A stretch of DNA of 64,000 bases from Collimonas pratensis (GCF_001584185.1 NZ_CP013234.1:2356001-2420000), one strand, 5' to 3'; numbered from the stretch's first letter, positions 37,108 through 46,285 are shown. Notes: generated by a model not told the origin, from the letters alone. Numbers and translations: made by a program.

Positions 37108-37804
37108 GTAAAACTTCCTCAAAATCGCATTTAAGAAAATTCTACTTTTAACTGATGCTTTTTTGTGGGGGGATTACCATTCAGCCAGGCCGACTGCAGG
37201 GCGCTCAGGTATTGCGGCACGCCGTACACCTCCTGGTTCAGATCCGGGTCCATCAAATGGAAAACGGATCCCTTGTCGAAGGCATATTCTTGCTGCCATC
37301 CCGACACAAAATAGTAGGTATCGAGATCCTTGCCGCGTCGCATGTACTTCGCCAGGGAGTGGTTTAGCTGCAGGGGCAGGCGGCTTAGGCTGGTGCGCTT
37401 CTCCAGATAGCCATTGCCGAAGGTCAGGAAATCCAACACGAAACGTTTAAACGTATCCCGCGACAGGTACTTGTGCGGGATGAATGTCGAACTCAGGATA
37501 TTGGTCTTAAAATAAATGGCGCTGCTGTGGTGGACGCTGGCGTGAAACGATTTCGCCGGGCCAGCCAGGCTGACAGGCGGCTCGTACCACTTGCCGTTGA
37601 GCCCGCACTCAAAACAGTCCAGCACCCGCTGTGATCGAGGACCGGTGTCGGATCACCAAAGCTAAACGCTCCCATGCCGCCGCCGGCGCGGGGTATGTCT
37701 GCCGGCGGCGCCGGTGATGTCTCGGCGTGCTGTGCGGCGCGCCGTTGCTGCTTTCTGGTCATGATGTGCACAACTCCATAAAGGATTGGATGTTCTCGTT
37801 GCAT

Positions 37805-38692
37805 AAGCCGAGCTTCACCTGGAATGAGGCCGTTGTGCGATTTGTCTCTAATAGGGAGGAGGCCGCAAGCGTAGAAACTATCAAAGTTCATTTGCGTTTA
37901 CTTGGGCAGCATTTGGAGGGGGGGGGGAATTGGCTGCTATTGATCGCGGATTGGTGGATAAGCTTGCGTCAATCAAGCACGCTGAGTATGTCATGGTCAA
38001 GACTAAGAGTGGACTGAAAGCGACCAGTCGAAAAGTGAAGCCTTCAACGGTTAATCGTGTGCTTGAGGTGCTTGCATCAGTTCTTAATGCCGCGGTTGAT
38101 TGGGAGTGGATAGGTCGCATGCCGAAAGTCGCAATGCTGCCTGAGCCGACAAAAAGGATTCGCTGGCTCACGCAGGCGCAGGCAAGGCTGCTTGTAGCGG
38201 CCTCGCCTAAGCACTTGGCCGACATGGCGCTCTTCAGTCTTGAAACCGGATTGCGTCGTGCAAACGTGACCGGTTTGCAATGGTCTCAGATCGATTTGGG
38301 GCGGAAGATGGCTTGGATTCATCCGGACGAAGCCAAGGCGCGAAAGGCAATTCCAGTTCCGCTGTCTGAAGTTGCTGTCACTGTGTTGCTGCAACAAAAA
38401 TCCGCAAAGTGGAAAAAGGAATTCATCGATGCCGTTTTTGTATTTCGGGGCAAGCCGGTGCATCAGACTGGCACGTTGGCATGGAAAAATGCCATGAAAA
38501 AAGTAGGTATCAGCAATTTTCGTTGGCACGATTTGCGACACACATGGGCGAGCTGGCACGTTCAGCGCGGAACGCCACTACTATGTATTAAAAGAGCTAG
38601 GGGGATGAGAAACTATGGAAATGGTACAACGATACGCACACCTGTCAGCGGATCATCTGGCGCAGTGGGTACAGTCAGTTAGCGATCAATGA
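37805..38692 (+). pseudogene. Phage tyrosine integrase, decayed
   Basis: The core-binding domain begins at PSFTWNEAVVRF, so roughly the first 75 residues of a phage integrase are gone. The frame breaks at a run of ten G (37918-37927) and resumes as ELAAIDRGLVDKL. The catalytic domain has the Arg in LETGLRRANVTGL and HDLRHTWASW. A second frameshift near 38583 and an in-frame TGA near 38606 (where GGWET is expected) interrupt it before the Tyr region QRYAHLSADHLAQW. It lies beside the 3' end of tRNA-Arg, the expected integration site. Confidence 0.88.
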
Positions 38693-38732
38693 TGGCTGCA
38701 ATTTGGCTGTAGTAGGGCGATGTAAACCAGAA

Positions 38733-38762
38733 AGGGGTTGCAAGATTTCTCTTGCAACCCCT
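38733..38762 (-). terminator. Perfect hairpin downstream of tRNA-Arg
   Basis: A 13-base stem AGGGGTTGCAAGA/TCTTGCAACCCCT with a GAAA tetraloop on the minus strand, then TTTCT. It is the likely tRNA transcript terminator. Confidence 0.75.
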
Positions 38763-38770
38763 CGAATTAC

Positions 38771-38847
38771 TGGTGCGGCTGGCAGGAATCGAACCCACGA
38801 CCCCTTGGTTCGTAGCCAAGTACTCTATCCAGCTGAGCTACAGCCGC
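38771..38847 (-). tRNA. tRNA-Arg (ACG)
   Basis: 77 bases including an encoded CCA. The acceptor stem is GCGGCTG/CAGCCGC. The D arm is GCTCAGCTGGATAGAGT, the anticodon arm CTTGG-CTACGAA-CCAAG gives anticodon ACG, and the T arm is GTGGGTTCGATTCCTGC. Its 3' end faces the integrase remnant. Confidence 0.95.
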
Positions 38848-39150
38848 GAAAAACAAAATTATATACGATCTTTGTTTATTTTGGAAGAGGAAAATATTTA
38901 AAAACTTCATATTTCGCTTCGCTTGCAGAGGTAAAACTCTTTTTCTGCTTGCGCTCAACCAAGTCCGTTACTATGCCTGAACAATTGCAGATTGGGAAGC
39001 CTTTTTTGCATTTAATTGTCATTTTTTTTGAAAGCTTGCCTATGAGGCGCGGGTAAATACGGAAATCTCCCCGGTGATATAATCAAACAATAATCATTAT
39101 CATTTGCTTTATAAGAGCTTTATAAGAACTCAAGAAAGAAGGTTGATCAC
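38848..39150. other. Intergenic region between tRNA-Arg and ftrA
   Basis: 303 bases that hold the upstream region of the tRNA and the iron-regulated promoter of ftrA. No gene is visible; short frames here are not coding. Confidence 0.6.
39078..39106 (+). promoter_or_regulatory. Candidate -10 box and Fur operator before ftrA
   Basis: TATAAT at 39078-39083 is followed by AACAATAATCATTATCATTT (39087-39106). Its complement contains GATAATGATTATT, close to the 19-base Fur consensus. The operator would overlap the transcription start, so iron-loaded Fur should block ftrABCD. Confidence 0.65.
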
Positions 39151-39693
39151 ATGAAGGTAAAAGTCATTGCGGCAGCTGTATTGTTATCTCTTGGCATTGC
39201 CGGCGCTGCGACAGCGGCTGAGTATCCGATTGGCAAGCAGCAAATCATGAACGGCCTGGAGATTGCCGCTGTTTACCTGCAACCGATCAAGATGGAACCA
39301 GAAGGCATGATGCGCAAGGCGGAGCTGTCGGACATTCACCTTGAGGCGGACATCCATGCGGTCAAGAACAACCCCAACGGTTTTGCCGAAGGCGACTGGA
39401 TGCCTAATCTGGTCATCTCTTACGAATTCAGCAAAGCCGGTTCGACCCAGGTGGTCAAGGGCGACATGATGCCGATGGTGGCCAGCGACGGTCCGCACTA
39501 CGGCGACAACGTCAAGCTGATGGGGCCGGGCAAGTACACCTTGAAGATGATCATCTCGCCGCCGTCGGCTAATGCCGGCGCGCACTTCGGCCGCCACGTA
39601 GATAAGGAAACCGGTGTCGCTGCCTGGTTCAAGCCGTTCGAAGTGGTGAATGAATTTACCTTCGCCGGTGTCGGTAAAAAAGGCGGATATTAA
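39151..39693 (+). CDS. ftrA: Periplasmic P19-type ferrous iron transport protein FtrA
   Basis: 180 residues with a cleavable signal peptide (to AATAA). It matches the Tpd/P19 family: EYPIGKQQIMNGLEIAAVYLQPIKMEP, LEADIHAVKNNPNGFAEGDWMPNLVISYE, GDMMPMVASDGPHYGDNV and HFGRHVDKETGVAAWF. The His and Met residues in those blocks bind copper and iron. P19 partners with an FTR1 permease. It is the first gene of a four-gene operon after a Fur box. Confidence 0.93.
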   Translation: MKVKVIAAAVLLSLGIAGAATAAEYPIGKQQIMNGLEIAAVYLQPIKMEPEGMMRKAELSDIHLEADIHAVKNNPNGFAEGDWMPNLVISYEFSKAGSTQVVKGDMMPMVASDGPHYGDNVKLMGPGKYTLKMIISPPSANAGAHFGRHVDKETGVAAWFKPFEVVNEFTFAGVGKKGGY

Positions 39694-39720
39694 TCTCTCA
39701 TGAATTTTCGATCGGAGAGC

Positions 39721-40062
39721 ATGACCATGGTGTCTGCCAAAGCGCGCGGCTTGTTTGGTATTTGTTTATTTTTTGCGGCGGCGGTTTCGATGGCTGCCGA
39801 TTTGCCGACCTTCAAGCTGGAAATGAAGGATGGCGTCTTGAATCCGGCGCGGATCGAAGTGCCGGCCGGTAAAAAAATCAAAATCGAAATCATTAATGCC
39901 GGCAAGTCGGCGGTGGAGTTCGAAAGCGTCCAGCTGCGCAAGGAAAAAGTGCTGGCGCCGGGCGCGGAATCGTTTGTGGTGATTGCACCGCTGTCGCCGG
40001 GCGAATACAAGTTCTTCGATGATTTCCATGCCACGGCGCAGGGCGTCATCGTCGCCAAATAA
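39721..40062 (+). CDS. ftrB: Cupredoxin-like protein FtrB
   Basis: 113 residues with a signal peptide ending near SMAAD. The mature part is a cupredoxin-1-type beta sandwich (FKLEMKDGVLNPARIEVPAGKKIKIEIINAGKSAVEFES, ending PGEYKFFDDFHATAQGVIVAK). In FtrABCD systems this protein oxidises Fe(II) or passes electrons at the permease. GGAGAG lies just before ATG 39721; ATG 39727 has better spacing and may be the real start. Confidence 0.85.
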   Translation: MTMVSAKARGLFGICLFFAAAVSMAADLPTFKLEMKDGVLNPARIEVPAGKKIKIEIINAGKSAVEFESVQLRKEKVLAPGAESFVVIAPLSPGEYKFFDDFHATAQGVIVAK

Positions 40063-40154
40063 GAGCCTCTATATATAGAGGCTGAGTTGTTTGCTTTGTA
40101 GATATTTGCGGCGCGGCGCCGAAGGGTGCGGCACCGCTTGACTGGAGATTTGGA

Positions 40155-40985
40155 ATGGGCCAGGTTTTATTCATTGTCTGGCGCGAAAGCGTCGAGGCTT
40201 TGCTGGTGGTGGGTATTTTGCATGCGTGGCTGAAGAACGGCGGCGCGGATGCGCGTCGCGGCCTGCCTTATCTGTGGGGCGGCGTCGGCGTCGGTGTGCT
40301 TGGGGCGATCGGCCTGGGCGCGGCATTGCTGGGCTTCAGCGAGCTATTGTCTGGCGATGCCCAGGATTATTTCCAGATCGTGATGGTGATTCTGGCGGCC
40401 ATCCTGATCGTGCAGATGGTGTTCTGGATGCGCAAGCACGGCCGCACGCTCAAGCGCGACATGGAAACCTCGCTCAGTGAAAATCTGCAGAAGGCCAGCT
40501 GGTGGGGCGTGTTTGCGCTGGCGGCGCTGGCGATTGCGCGCGAGGGTAGCGAAACCGTGATCTTTTTGTACGGCCTCGGCCTGGCGCAGCAAGGCGAAAC
40601 CGCCGGCGCGATGATATTGGCGGCGGTGCTGGGCTTTGCGCTGGCTTTCCTGACTTTCTATCTGCTGCAGCTCGGTGGTAAAATTTTCTCTTGGCGCCGC
40701 TTCTTTCAAGTCACCGAAATCATCTTGCTGTTCCTGGCGGCAGGCTTGCTGTTGACCGGTATCGAACGCCTGATGTCACTGGATCTGATCCCGACGCTGA
40801 TCGATCCGGTCTGGGACAGTTCCCGCCTGCTCGACGATACGACCACGTTTGGCAACCTGGTCTCCACGCTGACCGGCTATCGCGCGCAGCCTGCGCTGAT
40901 GAGCCTGCTGGTATACGCGGCATACTGGGTGGCTGTGCTGCTGTTCCTGAAACGCGCCCGGCCTAAAGCAATTCCAGCGAAATGA
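40155..40985 (+). CDS. ftrC: FTR1-family iron permease FtrC
   Basis: 276 residues with seven predicted transmembrane helices. Both REXXE-type iron motifs are present: WRESVEALLVVGIL near the N-terminus and IAREGSETVIFLYGL near residue 133. This is the inner-membrane channel of the ferrous uptake system. ftrD starts 5 bases after its stop. Confidence 0.93.
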   Translation: MGQVLFIVWRESVEALLVVGILHAWLKNGGADARRGLPYLWGGVGVGVLGAIGLGAALLGFSELLSGDAQDYFQIVMVILAAILIVQMVFWMRKHGRTLKRDMETSLSENLQKASWWGVFALAALAIAREGSETVIFLYGLGLAQQGETAGAMILAAVLGFALAFLTFYLLQLGGKIFSWRRFFQVTEIILLFLAAGLLLTGIERLMSLDLIPTLIDPVWDSSRLLDDTTTFGNLVSTLTGYRAQPALMSLLVYAAYWVAVLLFLKRARPKAIPAK

Positions 40986-40989
40986 TCTG

Positions 40990-42396
40990 ATGACTACTTG
41001 TGCAATCCCCCAAGCAACACGACTCTCCCGCACGGCTGACTGGATGCGGGACCACGCGAAGCTGATTCGCTGGATACAGTGGGGAATTGTGCTGATCTAC
41101 GGCTTCCTGATCCTGGTGCCGATCTTCCTGCCGTTGCCGGACGAGACCGCGCACATCTGGTCGAACCTGACCCTGATCGCGCAGTTTGCCTTCTGGGGCA
41201 TCTGGTGGCCGTTCGTGCTGATCAGCATGGTGCTGATGGGGCGCGTCTGGTGCGGTGTGCTGTGTCCGGAAGGGGCGCTGACCGAATTCGCCAGCCGCCA
41301 CGGTCTCGGCAAGGCGATCCCCCACTGGATGCGCTGGGGCGGCTGGCCGTTCGTGGCCTTTGCCTTGACCACGGTGTACGGCCAGATGGTCAGTGTCTAT
41401 CAATATCCGAAGGCGGTGCTGCTGGTGCTGGGCGGCTCAACCTTCGGCGCCATCATCGTCGGTTATCTGTATGGCCGCGACAAGCGCGTCTGGTGCAAGT
41501 ACCTGTGCCCGGTGAACGGCGTGTTCGGCTTGCTGGCCAAGCTGGCGCCTTTCCATTACAAGGTCAATGAAACCGCCTGGCGTGCTTCTTACGGCACCCA
41601 CAGCCATACCCAAGGGCGCACCGTGATTCCGGTCAATTGCGCGCCGCTGGTTCCTTTGCGGGCGATGAAGGGGGCGGCCGACTGCCATATGTGCGGTCGC
41701 TGCAGCGGCCATCGCGACGCCATCGAACTGACCTGGCGCGCGCCGACTGAAGAAATCGTACGCCATGGCGAGCAGCAAAACAGCCTGTGGGAAAGCGCCC
41801 TGGCGCTGTACGGCCTGATGGGCATCGCCATCGGCGCCTTCCATTGGTCGGCCAGCCCTTGGTTCGTGCAGGTCAAGCAGATCATCGCCACCTGGCTGAT
41901 CGACCGCGACATCATGTGGCCTTTCGATACGCATGCGCCATGGTGGGTGTTCACTAATTACCCGGCGCAAAACGACGTTTTCAGCTGGCTCGATGGCGGC
42001 CTGGTGATTGCCTACATCCTGACCACCGGCCTGGTGCTCGGTACCGCGTTGAGCTTGCTGTTTGCCCTCAGCAGCCGCGTGCTCGGCAACTGGGACCGCA
42101 AGCGTTTCAACCATCTGGTGCAAGCCACCATTCCGCTGGCCGGCTGCGGCGTGTTTGTCGGCTTGTCGGCCACCACCATCAGCTTGCTGCGCGGCGAGCA
42201 TCTGCCGGTATTCTGGGCCAATGACTTGCGCGCGCTCCTGCTGGTCGCCACCACCTTGTGGAGCGTCTGGCTGGCGTGGCGGGTTACCGGCCGCTACACG
42301 GCGTCTGTCGGACGCCGGCTGGCGAGCATGGCGCCGGTCATCGCCGGCCTGGCGCTGGTCAATTTCGCCTGGCTGCTGATGTTCTGGCTGTGGTAA
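40990..42396 (+). CDS. ftrD: Membrane polyferredoxin FtrD (4Fe-4S)
   Basis: 468 residues with about seven membrane helices and NapH/CcoG-like cysteine clusters: WCGVLCPEGALTEF, VWCKYLCPVNGVFG and CHMCGRCSGH. It is thought to receive electrons released by Fe(II) oxidation during FTR1 transport, or to supply them. It is the last gene of the ftr operon. Confidence 0.9.
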   Translation: MTTCAIPQATRLSRTADWMRDHAKLIRWIQWGIVLIYGFLILVPIFLPLPDETAHIWSNLTLIAQFAFWGIWWPFVLISMVLMGRVWCGVLCPEGALTEFASRHGLGKAIPHWMRWGGWPFVAFALTTVYGQMVSVYQYPKAVLLVLGGSTFGAIIVGYLYGRDKRVWCKYLCPVNGVFGLLAKLAPFHYKVNETAWRASYGTHSHTQGRTVIPVNCAPLVPLRAMKGAADCHMCGRCSGHRDAIELTWRAPTEEIVRHGEQQNSLWESALALYGLMGIAIGAFHWSASPWFVQVKQIIATWLIDRDIMWPFDTHAPWWVFTNYPAQNDVFSWLDGGLVIAYILTTGLVLGTALSLLFALSSRVLGNWDRKRFNHLVQATIPLAGCGVFVGLSATTISLLRGEHLPVFWANDLRALLLVATTLWSVWLAWRVTGRYTASVGRRLASMAPVIAGLALVNFAWLLMFWLW

Positions 42397-42571
42397 ATAC
42401 CCATCGCTTCCTCATCGTTATGCGCTTAAAACGGAAATCCTCCGCTGCTTGCCGCGGTTAATGCGTAAAATGAGGTTGTTATCCCGTCCATGTTTTCTGC
42501 GTCGCCTTCCATCCATGAAGCACGGCCGCGGGCGGGAAGCCTCTTTTCAACTTTAGCTGACCTTTTTTATC

Positions 42572-43594
42572 ATGGCTCGCCCCCGCTTCCTGCCCGACAA
42601 CTTCACGTTGTTGCTGGTGACTACCGTTCTCATTGCCAGTCTTGTTCCCGCCCGTGGCCAGGTTGCGCAGTCTTTCAACCTGATTACCACGCTGGCCATC
42701 GGCCTGCTGTTTTTCCTGCATGGCGCCAAGCTGTCGCGCGAGGCGGTGGTGCAGGGAGCGCTGCACTGGCGCTTGCACTTGACGGTGCTGCTTGCCACTT
42801 TCGTTTTATTTCCGCTGCTGGGGCTGGTGCTGAAGCCGGCCTTGCTGCCGCTGGTTACGCCCGACCTGTATCTGGGTATCCTGTTTTTATGCACCTTGCC
42901 GTCTACCGTGCAATCGTCGATTGCCTTTACTTCGGTCGCGCGCGGCAATGTGCCGGCGGCGGTGTGCAGCGCTTCGGCTTCCAACCTGCTGGGGATATTC
43001 CTGACGCCGGTGCTGGTAGGGCTGGTGGTGGTGGCGCACGGCCAGGGCAAGGGCTCTTTCGATTCCATCATGAACATCGTGCTGCAGCTGCTGGTGCCGT
43101 TTGTAGCCGGCCAGATCGCGCGGCGCTGGATCAGCGGCTGGATCGAAAAGCACAAGATCATCTTGAAAATCGTCGACCAGGGCTCGATCCTGCTGGTGGT
43201 GTATACCGCCTTCAGCGAAGCGGTGGTGCAGGGCTTGTGGCAGCAGCTGCCGCCGGTGTCCCTGGTGGGGCTGATCGTGGTGGTGTCGCTGCTGCTGTTT
43301 GCGATGCTCAGCATCGCCACCTTCGCCAGCCGCCGCATGGGCTTCAGCAAGGAAGACGAGATCACCATCGTCTTTTGCGGATCGAAGAAAAGCCTGGCCA
43401 GCGGCGTGCCGATGGCCAAGGTCTTGTTTGCCGGCCATACCGTGGGCATGATCGTATTGCCGCTGATGCTGTTTCACCAGATTCAACTGATGGTGTGCGC
43501 GGTGCTGGCCAGGCGCTATGCCAGCCGTCCGGTGGAGATCGTGGCCGGCGGCGGTCCGGCGTCGGTGTGGTCGGACGTCAGTCCGGAGGATTGA
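42572..43594 (+). CDS. Bile acid:sodium symporter-family carrier (YfeH/SBF-like)
   Basis: 340 residues with about ten hydrophobic helices. SBF-like signatures are GLLFFLHGAKLSREAV, LCTLPSTVQSSIAFTSVARGNVPAAVCSASASNLLGIFLTP, and FCGSKKSLASGVPMAKVLF. The family moves organic anions with sodium; the substrate of the YfeH branch is unknown. It is monocistronic, 175 bases after ftrD. Confidence 0.88.
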   Translation: MARPRFLPDNFTLLLVTTVLIASLVPARGQVAQSFNLITTLAIGLLFFLHGAKLSREAVVQGALHWRLHLTVLLATFVLFPLLGLVLKPALLPLVTPDLYLGILFLCTLPSTVQSSIAFTSVARGNVPAAVCSASASNLLGIFLTPVLVGLVVVAHGQGKGSFDSIMNIVLQLLVPFVAGQIARRWISGWIEKHKIILKIVDQGSILLVVYTAFSEAVVQGLWQQLPPVSLVGLIVVVSLLLFAMLSIATFASRRMGFSKEDEITIVFCGSKKSLASGVPMAKVLFAGHTVGMIVLPLMLFHQIQLMVCAVLARRYASRPVEIVAGGGPASVWSDVSPED

Positions 43595-43600
43595 TTGCCG

Positions 43601-43628
43601 GCCCGGCTTGGCTGTGCTTCAGCCGGGC
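43601..43628. terminator. Hairpin between converging genes
   Basis: GCCCGGCT pairs with AGCCGGGC over a 12-base loop, without a T-run. It is a possible shared transcription end. Confidence 0.35.
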
Positions 43629-43635
43629 TGCGGGT

Positions 43636-44685
43636 TCAGGGAGCGGGGTTAGGCTGGCGCGAATGAATCGCTTCGATCTCGCGCAAAATCTCTTCATCCA
43701 GCGTGAGATTCACGCTATTCAGGTTGCTTTGCAGTTGCTCCATGGTGGTGGCGCCGATGATGTTGCTGGTCAGGAAACCGCGGCTGTTGACGAAGGCCAG
43801 CGCCATTTGCGCCGGATCCAGATTATGCTTTTTGGCCAGCGCAACATAGTCACCGATGATGCGGTTGACTTGCGGATTGGTATAGCGGCTGAAGCGTTCA
43901 AACAAGGTCAAACGGCCGCCGGCAGGGCGCGCGCCATCCAGGTATTTCCCCGACAGTACGCCGAAGGCGAGCGGCGAGTAGGCCAGCAGGCCGACTTGTT
44001 CGCGGTAGGCAAATTCCGAATGGCCGATTTCGAAAGTGCGGTTCAGCAGGCTGTACGGGTTCTGGATGCTGACCACGCGCGGCAGATCGTATTTTTCCGC
44101 AGCTCGCAAAAATTGCGCAATGCCCCAAGGGGTTTCATTCGATATGCCTATATGGCGTACCTTGCCGGCCTTGATGAAGTCGGCCAGGATGGTCAGCGTT
44201 TCTTCGATCGGCACCGTATCTTCATCGGCGATGTGGTTGTAGTTCAGCGTGCCGAAAGAATTCACGCGGCGGTCCGGCCAGTGCAACTGGTAGAGGTCGA
44301 CATAGTCCGTCTGTAACCGTTCCAGGCTGCCGTTGAGGGCTTCGGTCAGACCCTTGCGGTCGAAGTTGTTGATGCCGCCGCGTACGTGGCGCGGATTGTG
44401 CGGCTTGCGCGCCGGTCCGGTGGCCTTGGTGGCGATCATCACCTGGTCGCGCTTGCCGGATTTTTTCAGCCAGCTGCCGAGGTAGCGTTCGGTCAAGCCT
44501 TGGGTCTCGGCGCGCGGCGGCACGGGATACATTTCCGCTGTGTCGATCAGGTTGACGCCATGCGCCAGCGCCAGCTCGATCTGCGCATGCGCTTCGGTCT
44601 CGCTGTTTTGTTCGCCCCAGGTCATGGTGCCCAGTGTGATCAGGCTGACTTTGAGATTGCTGTGTCCCAGTTCACGATATTGCAT
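43636..44685 (-). CDS. tas: Tas-like NADP(H) aldo/keto reductase
   Basis: 349 residues. The start is ATG 44685 with AAAGGAAG upstream; a longer frame adds 38 non-homologous residues. Aldo/keto reductase motifs are NLIDTAEMYPVPPRAETQGLTERYLG (Asp and Tyr of the tetrad), IATKATGP (Lys), and DLYQLHWPDRRVN (His). It closely follows the E. coli Tas layout and length. The cellular substrate is unknown. Upstream lies a short AT-rich palindromic stretch (44801-44825) that may bear its promoter. Confidence 0.88.
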   Translation of the reverse strand: MQYRELGHSNLKVSLITLGTMTWGEQNSETEAHAQIELALAHGVNLIDTAEMYPVPPRAETQGLTERYLGSWLKKSGKRDQVMIATKATGPARKPHNPRHVRGGINNFDRKGLTEALNGSLERLQTDYVDLYQLHWPDRRVNSFGTLNYNHIADEDTVPIEETLTILADFIKAGKVRHIGISNETPWGIAQFLRAAEKYDLPRVVSIQNPYSLLNRTFEIGHSEFAYREQVGLLAYSPLAFGVLSGKYLDGARPAGGRLTLFERFSRYTNPQVNRIIGDYVALAKKHNLDPAQMALAFVNSRGFLTSNIIGATTMEQLQSNLNSVNLTLDEEILREIEAIHSRQPNPAP

Positions 44686-44865
44686 TGATGCTTCCTTTGC
44701 TGCGGGCCGGATAAGAATTGAATGATGTGCGCAAATACAGGGCGACCGGCGTTTGCCGTGCCGGTGGCGGTCTGGACTGATAATCGCGTCGCGCGCCATA
44801 CTCTAAAAAGAGGATAGAGAGTATAGCCGCAAGCGCGTTTCGCTGCAGGCCGCGGCCCGCTGGGC

Positions 44866-46170
44866 TTAGCCAGCCTTGGCTGCGCCGGCGGACGACGGTT
44901 CGGGGTTGGCGGCCGCTTGCGCATGCGGATCGGCCAGCCGGTCAAGCTTGAACAAGGTAGGGAACAGCCGTATCCACAGCAGCACCACAACGATGGTGCC
45001 GACGCCGCCCAGCACCACTGCATGCACCGGTCCCAGCCAGGCCGCGGTCACGCCGGATTCGAATTCACCCAGCTGGTTGGAGGTGCCGATGAACACCGAA
45101 TTGACGGCGCTGACGCGGCCGCGCATATGGTCTGGCGTTTCCAGCTGCACAAAGGAAGAGCGCACCACCACGCTGATCATGTCGGAAGCGCCGAGCACCA
45201 CCAATGCCGCCAGCGACAAGGCAAACGAGCGCGACAGCGCAAATACCACTGTCGCCATACCGAAGATGGCGACCGCGGTAAACATGCTGCGGCCGACCTT
45301 GCGGCTCAAGGGCCTGCGCGCCAGGAAAATGGCCATGGATAAAGCACCGACCGCCGGTGCTGAGCGCAGCAGGCCGAGGCCGAGCGGGCCGGTGGACAGG
45401 ATGTCGTGCGCATAGATCGGCAGCAAGGCGGTGGCGCCGCCCAGCAGGACCGCGAACAGGTCTAGCGAAATCGCCCCCAGGATGGCCGGCCGGCTCCTGA
45501 TGAAAGCAATCCCCGCCAGCACGGATTTGACGGTGGCGGGTTCGCGCCGCGGCAACACGCTTTCGATGCGGATCAGCGCCACCAGCAGGCTGGCCATCAG
45601 GAACAGGGTGCTGCTGCTGGCGTACACGGCGCTTGGTCCCAGAACGTAGATAAAGCCGCCCAACGCCGGTCCGATGATCACCGCGGTTTGCGTGGCCGAG
45701 GCCGACCAGGCGATCGCGCGCGGCAGCAGGCGCGGCGGCACCAGTCCCGGCACCAGCGCCTGCAAGGTCGGCGATTCAAAGGCGCGGGTGGCGCCGATCA
45801 CGAACACGATGGCAAAGATGACTTCCTTGGTCAGCCAGCCGTGGTAACTGCCGATAGCCAGCGCGGCGGCGGCCAGGCCTTCGATGAACAGGCAGATGCG
45901 GGCAATCTTGCGGCGGTCGTAGCGGTCGGCGACATGGCCGACCACCAGCGCCAGCACCAGGGCTGGCAGAAACTGCACCAGGCCGACCATGCCGAGGTCG
46001 AAAGCGCTGTGGGTGAGCTGATACACCTGCCAGCCGACGGCGACAATCTGCATCTGGTTGGCGAGGGTGGAGGCAACGCGCGCACCCCAGAACAGGGTAA
46101 AGGGGCGATGGCGCAGGACGGATTCGGTTTCGGTTTCGGGGACAGGGGGCGTGGGAGCGGGGGTAGTCAT
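44866..46170 (-). CDS. MFS exporter (EntS-like)
   Basis: 434 residues with 12 predicted helices. The MFS loop 2-3 motif is GHVADRYDRRKIARI, and HRPFTLFWGARVASTLANQMQIVAVGWQVYQLTHSAFDLGMVGL is typical of the EntS/TsgA-like drug and siderophore exporter group. The substrate cannot be told. It ends with an Ala/Pro-rich tail. It follows the SBP gene and its terminator on the same strand. Confidence 0.83.
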   Translation of the reverse strand: MTTPAPTPPVPETETESVLRHRPFTLFWGARVASTLANQMQIVAVGWQVYQLTHSAFDLGMVGLVQFLPALVLALVVGHVADRYDRRKIARICLFIEGLAAAALAIGSYHGWLTKEVIFAIVFVIGATRAFESPTLQALVPGLVPPRLLPRAIAWSASATQTAVIIGPALGGFIYVLGPSAVYASSSTLFLMASLLVALIRIESVLPRREPATVKSVLAGIAFIRSRPAILGAISLDLFAVLLGGATALLPIYAHDILSTGPLGLGLLRSAPAVGALSMAIFLARRPLSRKVGRSMFTAVAIFGMATVVFALSRSFALSLAALVVLGASDMISVVVRSSFVQLETPDHMRGRVSAVNSVFIGTSNQLGEFESGVTAAWLGPVHAVVLGGVGTIVVVLLWIRLFPTLFKLDRLADPHAQAAANPEPSSAGAAKAG

Positions 46171-46243
46171 TATGCGATGGCAAGGTGGGGCAATTGAGCG
46201 AAGCAGCGAAGCAGGGCAAGGCCATAGGATATGCCGATCCCGT

Positions 46244-46274
46244 AAAAAAAGCCGCTAACTTCAGCGGCTTTTTT
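46244..46274. terminator. Strong terminator after the SBP gene
   Basis: AAAAAAAGCCGCT pairs with AGCGGCTTTTTT over AACTTC. It is symmetrical. Confidence 0.85.
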
Positions 46275-46285
46275 GTAGCGTGTGG

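Larger units (their letters stand above)
35981..37178 (-). mobile_element. IS3-family insertion sequence
   Basis: About 1198 bases. The ends are inverted repeats: GGTAATCCCCCCA at 35981 and its complement ending at 37178, with a second conserved block GTTAAAAGTAGA just inside both. It has two overlapping transposase frames joined by an A7G slippery run. I see no matching 3-4 base target duplication (left flank GCGC, right flank ATTC), which fits a deletion next to the element. Confidence 0.85.
35748..37762 (-). pseudogene. P2-like phage portal gene, broken by IS3 insertion, deletion and frameshift
   Basis: The start (MTRKQQRRAAQHAE, ATG 37762) and GAFSFGDPTPVLD belong to a gpQ-type portal protein. 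The frame then shifts near 37625-37640, and the protein continues as LDCFECGLNGKWYEPPVS up to SALQSAWLN at 37179. The IS3 element follows. On its other side the gene resumes at ATRDDVLAGHRVPPQLMG and runs to the stop at 35748. Compared with intact P2-like portals about 90 residues are missing between WLN and TRDD, so DNA was lost at the insertion site. The product is not functional. Confidence 0.85.

Noticed and set aside
35539..38692. An intact prophage
   Set aside because: Only a small zinc-finger gene, a broken portal gene and a broken integrase remain; capsid, tail, lysis and replication genes are missing.
27094..38770. A full type VI secretion locus
   Set aside because: Only hcp, vgrG, a chaperone and effectors are present; no sheath, baseplate, membrane-complex or ClpV genes are found in the window.
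42490..44316. A 608-codon open frame on the plus strand
   Set aside because: It runs across the symporter-family gene and the antisense of tas; both of those have clear family motifs, this one has none.
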